Source: Symsagittifera roscoffensis
Lineage: Eukaryota; Xenacoelomorpha; Acoela; Convolutidae
Direction of reading: 5' to 3'
Assembly (NCBI RefSeq): GCF_963678635.1
Contig: NC_087063.1
Location: 71,073,617 to 71,137,616 of the forward strand
Length of the DNA: 64,000 bases
This document shows positions 35,898 through 46,064 of this stretch, piece by piece. The notes under the pieces were generated by a model. That model was not told where the DNA came from, did no database searches, and worked only from the letters and a program-made list of their open reading frames with translations. Numbering within the stretch: position 1 is the stretch's first letter; each line of letters opens with the position of its first letter. A program made the translations under genes and the position numbers.

Positions 35898-38800
35898 GAT
35901 TTAGTTAAATCACTTAACGCTGCCTACTCGATTCCGTCAGTATCAAAATGTCTCTTAGATCTCTCACGACTAAATTAGTGACTCAGCTAAAGTTACACAC
36001 AGGGTCTACCCAGTATTGATATAATGCTAACTCAACCCGGTTGTATAGTATAACAGTATCACTAAGTTTCCACAAGATATAATCGACACACAAAACACAA
36101 TCGATAATCAGATAAGAATATCCTACAGGTGACAGCGACCTTTTGTCAGTATCAATTTATCGCCACACAATTTATCAAGTCACTGCTTTGTTAAAATTAA
36201 ACAATCTTTGATAAAAAGCAGTGATGATTCAGAAATAGATAAATAAAACTTAGTCTTAAAGAAAAAGACTTCCCCCAATCGGAACGATCCGAAAGAACGA
36301 AGCCCAGGACACAGTCTTCTCAAGTGGGTGTGTGTCTGCCTAATACACCCACCGAGGTCTTCTTTTAGGTGTCCTGCGATTGCCCGAGCTGTCCTACTAA
36401 GTAGATCAAGGCAACCTCTGATCGAAAATTCTTCAAATCTATGAAAAAGCTCTCCCACACTCGGACTGCTCCAAGTGCACGAGAGTAGGGAACAATTTTT
36501 CTTCTCAAGTGGGTGTGTATTTGCCTAATACACCCACCGAGGTCTTCCTTTATTTGTTCCCGGATTGCCCGAACTTTCCTATTAAGTAGCTCAAGGCAAC
36601 CACACAACCAAAATCACAATCAAAAAAAAAATTTTCTTTGTTCGGGTACTTCTGATACACCCAATGTAGAATCCAAAGTTGATCACGAATTTCCGGGTCA
36701 GAATGGGTTCTTATGATCCTGATAAGCACGCCTAATATCCTAATATGATCCTAATTAAATGGATATTATCCGTTTCCCAAATTGCCACAGAAAGTTTACT
36801 CAAGTCTCTAGCAAGGAGGATCGTTGAAGGTTTAAGACCTTCCGGAGGGTTACCTCGGAGGGTGCCTTGATCACCCAAGTTACTTCGGAGGGTACCTTAA
36901 TCACCCAAGTTACTTCGGAGGGTCCCCCTAAACTTACTAAGGAGGGTCAATAAGATGCTTAATACGCTCCGGAGGGTTACTTCGGAGGGTACCTCCAAAA
37001 TTTTCAAATTTTTTGATCTCGCTTAGAAGGTTCTCCTACTAGCTTCAAAAAGCGTCAAAACAAGCTAGGAGCTCTCAGGGGAGCTGTTTTAACTTCTTAG
37101 GGTGATCTCGTGGAAATTTTCCACTAAGGAGGGTTGCTAAAGGGTTTAGCTGACTCCGGAGGGCCACTTCGGAGGGTTACCCCAAAATCAAGAAAAAGGG
37201 TTATATCACCGCAGTAAAGCCTCTGAAAGCGGTCTACCTGACTTAAAACTAGGTTGTCTGACACGGTCAACCTTCCCAGTTGAATAAAAAGATGTTTTGA
37301 TAAAATTTTTCCGCCGCTCGGAGGGTTGCCCGTGATTTGGACCCTCCGAACAAACAAATCCTAAAAAATTTTTCTTTTCCGAATTAATCAACCACAAAAC
37401 GGTTGCGATTCGGAAAAGTGGTCAAAAACGTCGACTTATGGTACCAAAATTATCCCGATCGGATAACTAGTCTTTGAGAAATCGCCAAAAACGCGTTCGT
37501 CAAAATGGCCTTTTTCACCACCTATATAGGTTCTGAAAGACTTTTTCCGCAATTCCGGTCAAAAATGCCTAAAAATACTTGAAATGAGCGTAGCAGCCCT
37601 GTACGGCACTGGAATAATGCAAAAAACCGGACCAAAATTGGTTTAGAAACAAAAATTTGGCCAAAAACTATCAAATTTGGACCCTCCGATTCCTTCCTTT
37701 TCCAAACCTTAAGTCGTTAGCTCTATCCACGGAGCTACTCGGAGGGTTACCCAAAAATTTCTCTAGTAACCGAGCACGTTATGCTAGCACGCTCCTTACG
37801 CAAAAAATTTTATTGCTCTAACTCTAAAAACTCAAAAACTCGATCCCCAAAACAGATTGACAAAATACAAAAATTTATCAAAATTTTGATCGAAAAATTT
37901 TCGTTTTTCTAACTTCTACTGAGTCTTTGCTCACGCGATTTCTTTAGTGAAGGGGATCGAACTACGTAGCTACTCTCTATATAAAAGCTTTTTGCCTATC
38001 GGAAAAGCTCGGATATCCGAAAATTTGGGGGTCTACAGTTTGGTCGAAAATTGGTAATTTTCGACAAAAAATGGGTGTTTCTTGGGTCTAAATAGGAGAT
38101 AAGTAATATATAATAAGGATAATAATCTATTAATAGTCGTTAATGAATAGTACTATACCCTCCTTTGCACCAAAATATCCGAATTAAGGCCCTTAACTCG
38201 GAAATTTGTAATCGATGGAGGGTACAATCGGACCGCGCCAATCGTGCCCCCCACCACTTAAGTTTTAATGAAATAGTACCCGAACGATACTAAAATTGCT
38301 TCAACGATACCCAACAGTCGTTGCGGATGTTGTCCTTGATGTCCCTGTTGAGTGTGGAACACGCTGATCAGCTTGCCACTCTACCCTCCGGGCACCGGCA
38401 AAATCACCATTAACGTGCTTAAACACTCAAATTACACTCGAGGGAGGGTATCCAACCCTTCACCAAAACACACAATCTTTCTATCAGAAACGATATAAAT
38501 CAATCTGAAACAACAACAAATAGTAAGGTCAGATCACATCTCGTCCGGAAATAACATACAAACTGTCACTTTATGTTTTTTACTGTTTTTGGTCTTTTTT
38601 GGATTTTTTTACTGTTTTTTGTACTTTTTTGTTTTTAAATAATTATGTTTTTGGCTTTTTCTTGGTTATACACTGTTTTTGTTTGGTTTTACGCTTTCTC
38701 TTTAGTTGTTTTTGGTCCCGGGACCTCGGGACAAGCGGGTTCATGACTTCCCACCTAACCCTCCGGCCCCCGGAATTTTCGGTGTTAACCAAGTTAAAAA

Positions 38801-38942
38801 GCTAAATTGTACTAGACGGAGGGTACGCACCTTCCCCCTAGTACAATAACGGTCATTAAGACCTCTAACTCGGGCATACGCCCGGAGCGGAGGGTTCGTC
38901 GCTGAAACGCTTGCTGATCATGATGGTTTCATGCCTTTAACA
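35898..38942 (-). other. Long 5' leader of element A
   Basis: About 3 kb without a convincing coding frame. It holds two tandem copies of a hairpin-bearing unit (36262-36601) and at least 14 occurrences of CGGAGGGT or one-base variants between 36840 and 38890 (plus strand; ACCCTCCG in the sense). AT-rich stretches lie between. Leaders of LTR elements carry packaging and dimerisation signals; which part does so here is unknown. Confidence 0.6.
36262..36601 (-). repeat. Tandem hairpin-bearing repeat in the leader
   Basis: Two diverged copies of about 165 bp share TTCTCAAGTGGGTGTGT and CCTAATACACCCACCGAGG. Each contains the inverted repeat GTGGGTGT...ACACCCAC with a 13-base loop (36324-36352 and 36509-36537). 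The arms are unchanged in both copies while other parts differ. Confidence 0.75.
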
Positions 38943-38961
38943 GGCCCACCCAGGAGCGCCA
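38943..38961 (-). other. Primer binding site of element A
   Basis: The sense strand reads TGGCGCTCCTGGGTGGGCC, 12 bases inside the 5' LTR. Its complement, CCACCCAGGAGCGCCA, resembles the 3' end of animal tRNA-Asn (CCACCCAGG...CGCCA), with differences in the acceptor stem. The tRNA identity is inferred. Confidence 0.6.
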
Positions 38962-38973
38962 TAAAAACGCCTA

Positions 38974-39849
38974 TGTAACATTCGCCCAAATATCACACAG
39001 CGACGGAGCGTAGAAAAAGTACCTATTAACGACTGGCAGGCGTCAGTTACCTTCATTCTACTCGTTTTTTACCGTCTCGACCTTGCCAGTTGATTTTCTG
39101 GTCTGTCTAGGGCAAAGTAAAAAGTTACCATTTTTAGGCCATCAGTCAAACGACTTTTGATCAGCTTTCGTTTACATGCGAAAACAACCACATAGCTGAG
39201 TCTCGGATCCTCAGACTACGTGATTGTCATTAAAAACACGGCTCGAACAACCTATTTTAACATGTTTTTGTGTGACAGTTTTACATTAAATCCATTGGAG
39301 ATGGATTGACCCTTTCCTTTTTCTAGCTACTCATGCTCTGAAATATTAAATAATAACGGTGTTAATTAAGATCTATGACATTATAGCAGCTATATAGTCA
39401 GTCTATACAGTCCCTTCACATAGACAGTCTCTGGGGGGACCAAGCCTCCGCTCCCGTGATTTTCTTGAGATAACACTCTTATCTCTTATATTTCGTGTCC
39501 CGGGAGGGTTCCGTGGTATTTCTCTTCCCCCCACTGAAGCCTCCGTCTCCACAAATATCTGTCGCTAAGGTCCTTATCGTGTCTTATTGCCACGATAAGA
39601 GGCTCCGTAATTTTCTTGCACGACTGTTCTTCACAATCTCTATCGTGGTTCTGTTTTTCGTCTTTTTATTCAAAATGGCCGTCTTTTCTCTATTTCTCAG
39701 AAATGTTCTTCTCCCAATCGAAATTTTAAAAATAAAAATTCCAGAACATTCTGACCCTCCGTCGCAACACTTTTTTGTTCATAAGGCCTTTAGTCACTCT
39801 TTTTTATGTCGCCGGAAGGTTGCGCTGTGTCATCTGGCAGAATGGCACA
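38974..39849 (-). repeat. 5' LTR of element A
   Basis: Same length and same ends as the left copy. It should carry the promoter for the genomic transcript. A plus-strand open frame inside it (39495-39881) also occurs in the other LTR (16098-16565) with different continuations, and is not regarded as a gene. Confidence 0.95.
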
Positions 39850-40298
39850 CGTATTCTGAAGATGCTGAGACCCAACTATGATGCTGAGACCTCACTAATT
39901 TTTATATAACTAATTAACTTGCGCGGTTCGGCCGCTGGGCTTTAGATCATGACATTTTTGTCGGCCTGATCTTACGAAAGACTACTTCTACGCCGAATTA
40001 GTTAGAGTTGAGACGGTGAAGTGCAAGTGGGATTTAAACTTGACGCTTGTCGTTTGTTTGAGGGTTTTATTTTCCGTCGTTATGTATTGTCTTCTGCAAA
40101 CACTTTTTCGATTCATCGAATTGCCTTTTTAATCTAGTTAAGACCAAAAACTCCCGTACTGTAAAGGCTTCCTTTAGCGGTACAAGACCAAACAGAACTA
40201 AATATATAAACGGAAACCAAACAGAGAACATTATATTACCAAGAAAAAAGTAATATACTACCTAAAAAAAAACAGTAAAAAAGCAAAATTAAGAAAAC
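39850..40298. other. Spacer between element A and the LINE fragment
   Basis: No gene was seen. It begins with two copies of GATGCTGAGACC, 20 bases apart (near 39861 and 39881). Confidence 0.5.
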
Positions 40299-40694
40299 AT
40301 GCAGATTTTGAGTATATTAACCAACTATGGCATCCGCGATAAAAAAAAACATGTAACATTGATAGAAAATGTTCAACGACGGGGAACACGATTGGTTATT
40401 GGATTACAAGATTTAAGCCATAACCAGCCTTTGCGAAAACTAGATCTTGCGTCCCTTGAGTACCGTAGAAGACGAGGAACAAGCGATTGAAATGTTCAAT
40501 ATTGGGTACAACCGCTATGATCCGAAAGCGACGAAAGAAATGTTTCACCTAAACAAACGAGACACTAGGACAAACGACAGCAAAGTTTTATTGAAGAAGG
40601 CAAGTCTAGAAGAACGGAAACATTACTTTACATTTCGAGCAGCAAGAGCCAGGAACGCACAGCAAAAGGACGTCATGAACTCTAAAACAACGAA
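40299..40694 (+). pseudogene. 3' end of a LINE ORF2 (CR1/Jockey-like)
   Basis: Two overlapping plus-strand frames give the C-terminal region of a non-LTR reverse transcriptase protein: ENVQRRGTRLVIGLQDLSHN then LRKLDLASLEYRRRRG. After a one-base shift comes MFHLNKRDTRTNDSK, then FTFRAARARN and DVMNSKTTND. These match the VQRRATKLI-GL--L / LPSLEYRR / R--FF--R-WN / V--A-S-N-FK order of CR1-type ORF2. The similarity stops where the LTR of element B starts, so B inserted into this LINE. Confidence 0.75.
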
Positions 40695-41622
40695 TGATTT
40701 AACATTCGCCCGAAAGTACGGAGAAAAAGCTAGGTTCTAAAACAACTGGCTAGCGTCTAAACACAGCTCTACAAGCTTTTCACCGTCTCTGCCAAAGCCA
40801 CTTCTTTTGGTAGTCTTTCTAACATCTGGTCGACAAAAAAAGTTACTGTTTCCGTCTTCGATCAAACGCTCTAATTAACTTAATTATTTGAAAAAATAGT
40901 GAGCTCATGGCTGGGTCTCAGTATACCCAGACCACGAAGTCACTCCTAAAATTAAGGCTACTACTTATTTTTTATATTACCTGTGTTTTTGTTCAGTAGA
41001 TAAAATCATTATCTCCATCGAAGATGAATCATTCCTTTCCCTCAACTCCTAGCTTCGCATGATCTGAAAACGAATTTAGATGTTATTAATTCAAATCAGG
41101 TCATCTCCAGGAAGCTAAAAGTTTATAAAATACAGTTTTGGTTCTCCTCCCGAGACCCCTCCGGATTCTGGATTCCGAGCAAATAACGTCTTTATTTCTT
41201 TCAGGAAGGCTGGACACGCCGTCCCAACACCCTTACCTGTTCTGGGGATTCGCGTTGTAACGATTGTAGCGGCACAATCGTTACAACTCGGAATGGTTGT
41301 GGAACACAATAATCGTTTTATCGTTCGTATTTCTCGTCTGACTCTTCTCTGTCTATTTTCAAAGTTGTTCTCGTCGAAAATACTGTTGTTGCTGTGTTTT
41401 CGCCTTTTCAGCTGGTGCAAAATTTCAATGTTGTCTTGTGTCTTTCTTTTTGAACGAATTTTTAAAAAGTAACATGAATCTTCACATTAACCCTTCCGTG
41501 TTCGTCGAAATGAACGAGTGAGACCTCTAATTCGTTGAAACCGTTAATCTTCGAACTCCGATGTCACAATAAAATTTCGAATTCTGACTTTGCTTTTCCG
41601 TACATTGTGTTCGAATGTCACA
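40695..41622 (-). repeat. 3' LTR of element B
   Basis: It starts TGATTTAACATTCGCCC where LINE similarity ends, and ends AATGTCACA directly before the PPT. Scattered similarity to the A LTR is visible (AACATTCGCCC; GGCTGGGTCTCAGTATACC against AGCTGAGTCTCGGATCCTC; ATCTCCATCGAAGATGAATCATTCC against CCATTGGAGATGGATTGACCC). A perfect 13-bp inverted repeat with a 6-base loop lies at 41255-41286. Confidence 0.65.
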
Positions 41623-41640
41623 TACTCCCCGGACAGCCCG
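41623..41640 (-). other. 3' polypurine tract of element B
   Basis: The sense strand reads GGGCTGTCCGGGGAGTA, immediately followed by the LTR, sharing CTGTCCGGGGAGTA/TTGTCCGGGGAGTA with element A. Confidence 0.7.
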
Positions 41641-42519
41641 GTCAATGTCCTCATTGAGTCTCGTAGTCTTCATCAAAATTGTACAGTGCCATCGAACAGA
41701 AGTTACAAAATGCATGAAATCACTTTTATCCACGTCATATCGACTCACTGCAAAATACAAAGGCACCATACTACACTATTATAGCCTTCCAAATTCTTCC
41801 AACAATCTGCATTTTCGAGGATATGACTTAAAATAAAACGTTTTTTCTGACTTCTAAAGTCTATGTCCCGAATTAAAACTTTTTCTCCTAGGTTTAATCA
41901 GTGTTGGAACGCAGGACGGTCCTGACAACCAACAAACTAAAATTATCCTACTATGCTTCTTCCCTTCGGAAAATTAGTTGTTATTGGTCCTGAATATTAA
42001 AATTAGGGGACTCGGTGGTTAGAAGAAACAATAAAACAATCTCCCTTTTCAAGAGATTACACAAACATTTCATGTCACAACAAAGTGATCAGTCGTCTTA
42101 GTTGATTAAAAACAACCATGCAGTCTGGAATATTTAATATACTAGCCACTCAAGCCTTTCCTATAAGAAGTTAGTGTCTCTAAAGCCACTAACTAAAATC
42201 ACAATGCAATTTTATGATTGCAACAATTTCTTTAATCTCCAAAATTCAATTAAATGTTTTCTCTTCAGTTTCAATTGCAAACTTAAATGCTTTGTCTCTC
42301 GTTTGAGTTTTTCTCATACAAAACATCTTTAACATCTTCTCATTCGTTGCTTCTTTGTTTCTATCTTTGTTTTCGTCGTTTAGAAGTTCTAAAACTTCAA
42401 ATTTCTTCTAATTTTTCTTCTTTTTGCATCTTGTTTTTCGGCTAATTGTCAATGCTCCATCTCCTCCTCCTGCGACATTGACTCCGCACTTTCAGTCTCA
42501 GTGTCTTGCAACACGTCGG

Positions 42520-45500
42520 TAGCTATTCAAAACAAGGTAGAGGATCAACTTTAGTCTCCCTCAGAAGCTGTTGTGGAGGCACAACGTCACGTTTCTCTCC
42601 AAGTCTTCCTTCAACATTTCTTCTCTTTCTCTCCCGGCACATTCACTTGTCCTAGACGCCCTCTTCACTGCGGTGGTTACTGCATTCCGATGATTTACAA
42701 AAGCTCGCTTGAAAGCTCCTGCTCCATTCTCCAGCTAATTAGCACTGTACACTCTGCTGTGCTTCGACATATGCTTCTTGGCATATTCATACAACCATGC
42801 AGTCATGTTGGCTCTTCTGGCCCATATCTTTTTCACTTCCATCGGAATGTTCAAAATTTTGCACGTTGTCTCAAAAAGATCTAAATCTTTTAGACATTCC
42901 AATTCCTGCAATTGCTCTTTCGTTGGCGTTTCTTGTCGATTGTTCTCTTTTACATGAGCTTCCAGCCATCGTATCGCCATCATAACTCCCACTATAACTA
43001 TCGTTATTGTTGTGATGAATCTGGTAAACCCATGGAGAGCAGCTCTCCACAGTCCCAGATCAACACCAGATTACTACGCCCGGGGTACCACCATGTTTGT
43101 AGCAAGCAATGGCTGGGGAACTCATCATGTGTCAACATGATGCTCCTCCAATTACGCTTTCCTTACGCTTCCAGTAGTGGTTCCACTTCCATCATCACTC
43201 GCTGGACTTCATCTTTCTCATCTACTGCATTGTAATTGGTGACTGTTGACCCTTTCTGCTTCTGTCTTTCAAAGTCACTGAAGTTCCCACGGGCGTACCC
43301 TAAGAACTTCTTTCCCAGTATCGATTCTAATTCTTCTTTGGTTCTGTCTGGAACTGCTGAGAACATTTTGCAAATTTTTTGACATTCGCTAGTCTTAAGC
43401 ATTTCGGCACTGAAAAGGCTTGATCCACGATAGTCCTCGTAATCTTCACATCCACCGCTACAAAATGCACTGGGTATCTGCTTTTGCACATCGGAGCTAA
43501 TGTTGATCCCACTAAATATCGCGCTCCCGTCGGTCTACGATAAATTCCACTATGCCGGATGTTCATTTCCGCCTCGAGCGCTTCAATCGACTTTCCAATA
43601 TACTTTTACTACCGGAAACACTTCTACACTGATGGTCGTGATCATCTCATGCTTTTATTCTAGATTCAATAGTGACTCTAAAGAACCAAACATGCTGTAG
43701 AATCCTAGTGCAGTCACTAGATTCACCTCGGTTCCTCCATGGCAATCTGCAATCAATTCCGTTTCCGTTTCCGTTTTTGCTTTCCGTTTCGTTAATTGGT
43801 TGTGTTGTTTCTCTAGGGTCTTTACGCAATCCAGACCTCCACAGATGTGACCTTCCAGTCCACAGACTTCCGCCAGACAGCTACCAGGTTTGAGCAGTCC
43901 TCTAGTCCCCAGCCAGACAACTCTACTTTCTCTTTTCTGTTGCTCTTAGAGGCTAGTTTCAGTCTGAATTCAATTCCCTCTGCCCGTCCTGTGTTGCACG
44001 CAATATCGAATCTGCGTTAGGACTCGGACACCAAGATGGTTTCATCAGTTCCCACACCACCATTAGACTTGTTCTTAGCAGCTCGTCCGAAAATCCCAAT
44101 CCAAATTCCACTCGGTTGTCAGATTTTGGCACTGAAGGGGCAGTCAATTTTTCTTCCAACACAAGTCCTGGCTTACTCTGCTGGTTAGCAGCGCTTCTTA
44201 TCGTTGCAATTCTTGACGTCCAGAATCTAAGCAACACTGCTTGCTCGTAATCAAAGAAGCAATCGCGTATGTCTTCATTTATGAAAGGGTTCTACGCCAT
44301 CCCTACAATTTCAGATACATAACTATACGATTTCTTCCTGATCGGTCCACAGTATTCACTGGACTTCGGCAGTTTTCCCATAGATTCTTTTATGAGCCTC
44401 ATCTCCTTGTGAGATAATCTCCTTATTTCGTCAATCTTCTTCATCGGTTTCAGCTCCAGGGGCTCCTTTATGCTCACTCGCATCGGTTTACGCTGATGGA
44501 TGTCCAAAAGTGCTAGTAAGAGCAAGGCTTTTGCTCGTTCATCGCCTTCTCTTAGCATCTTGACACAAGTGTTCAATGCTGGAACTGATATTTGTTCTAT
44601 CAACCTTCTTGGGTGATTAAATCCCTGGTACTCGTAATTAAGAACACCTTCTCTCCCTTTGATCTTTTTCTTTCTTCCGAATCGTATTCCCCGCGTATCA
44701 GTCCAGTCATGCACCAAGCGAACCTCAGTTGTAATTCTGTTCTCACATAGGGTATCGCTATCAGAGCGGGTATCTTTGGAGTGGTTCTCATTTCTTCTTC
44801 GAAGTACTGTAACACTACTGCTCTCCATGGTAGGCTCACCAACTGCTCTATCGTTTCCGCTTGCATTTCAGACAATACCAGAGTTCCGTATGCCTCCTGC
44901 TTCAGGGTTGTGCCTTGCATCTTTGTCTCTAAATAACCTTCAATAGCACTTTTGTTTTCCAGAGCAATTAAGTGTCCTCTAGCCGAGTTTCTGTAGTCCA
45001 TCATCTCCATGTATCCAGCAGCGGGTTCATCAATCGATACAGTTTCCGACACTGTCAGTCGGTAATATTCCACTGGGACTAGCTGTCCTACGACGCTTCC
45101 TTTTGCATGGTTCATGGAAGATGATTTGAAATCTTGTAGGGTACTCTCTCCACATTGGTTGAGTATTTCCATTTTAACGTTGCTCCAGTCAGAGTGCGGT
45201 CAATCCTCTTGGTTTTGTAACTGGCTGATTTTAATCCTGCCATGAGAATGGGTGGAACCATCACTACGTCAGTCAACATTCTGTCAGTGCCAGGAAATTG
45301 GTCATCACCCTGTCCCATGTCCATGGCTTCTTCGACGCGTTTTCTCTTGGCTGAGTTGACGGCTTTTATCGAGATTTCAGAATCCACCGTTGTTTTTCCG
45401 GCTTTCCTCAATGTCAATTTGCTGCCAAGTTTCATTTTCATATCATTAATCTTGTCAATCACCATCTTTGATCGCATCGTTCCCCTTCGGGTTCTCGACA

Positions 45501-46040
45501 GATATACTACTTCTTCCTTGCCTTCTTGCGGCGTCGTCTTTGTAGGAGAATTCGCCTCACTTTCGTCAGTGGCTGAGTCAATCAATAACTCGCTCAATCT
45601 CCCTTCACAATAGTCGAGTTTGTCAAGGACTTTCCGCATTAGTGGTCTGCTGAGACCTATTTTCAGGATAGACTGAGTCCCGTTGCCCTGAACGACTGTC
45701 CAGACCTCTTCCATGAAGGCAACTCTGTCCATACTGCATCCGTCCTAATCTCGTGGTCTCTATGATGAACTTCCCACTCTTCTTCGGACAGCGTTCCCAA
45801 GAAAGGTACTCTGGCAGTGCCTTCTATTCTTCTTCTCCTTGATGATTCCATTAAGAGTTTCTTTTCGGCATTTTTAGAATTGCTCGGAGAGCTGCTCTCC
45901 GGCAAATTCCGGTTCATTTCCATGAAGGCCGACGGAGGTTCCAGCGTGGAAGTTCCCTCGTCTGCTGGCTCAGTCGTTGTTTCTAACGTGCCTGTGCCGT
46001 TTTCAAAGGCGCTGAGGAAGTTGAAGTCCAGGCTGGACAT
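42520..46040 (-). pseudogene. Element B env-position block, C-terminal two-thirds (A 17.2-20.9 kb homologue)
   Basis: Short frames at 42735-42992, 43163-43566, 43959-44237, 44292-45172, 45112-45732 and 45663-46040 line up in order with the last three frames of A. Shared motifs include MAIRWLEAHV, RRPTGARYLVGS, VVWELMKPSWC, GYMEMMDYRNSARGHL and SSRRRRIEG. Where A is frameshifted at 19.08 kb and 18.41 kb, B reads through in one frame, showing that the ancestral protein was continuous. Several stops and shifts of its own make B non-coding today. Confidence 0.8.
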
Positions 46041-46064
46041 CCCGCCTGTCGAAGCCTTGTCGTT

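Larger units (their letters stand above)
15577..39849 (-). mobile_element. Element A: giant 24.3-kb Ty3/Gypsy-type LTR retroelement
   Basis: Two direct 876-bp repeats (15577-16452 and 38974-39849) with TGT...ACA ends bound 22.5 kb of internal sequence, all coded on the minus strand. A primer site lies 12 bases inside the right (5') LTR and a polypurine tract abuts the left (3') LTR. Sense order: leader, Gag, protease, reverse transcriptase, RNase H, integrase, macro domain, then a second long coding block with an esterase domain. Domain order RT-RH-IN places it in Ty3/Gypsy. Only three flanking bases (CGT) are duplicated at the ends, short for this superfamily (4-6 is usual). LTR near-identity implies recent insertion. 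Element B, with the same layout, follows in the same orientation. Confidence 0.93.

Noticed and set aside
40447-40740. Independent small plus-strand gene
   Set aside because: It is the C-terminal part of a LINE reverse transcriptase protein, cut by the LTR of element B at 40695.
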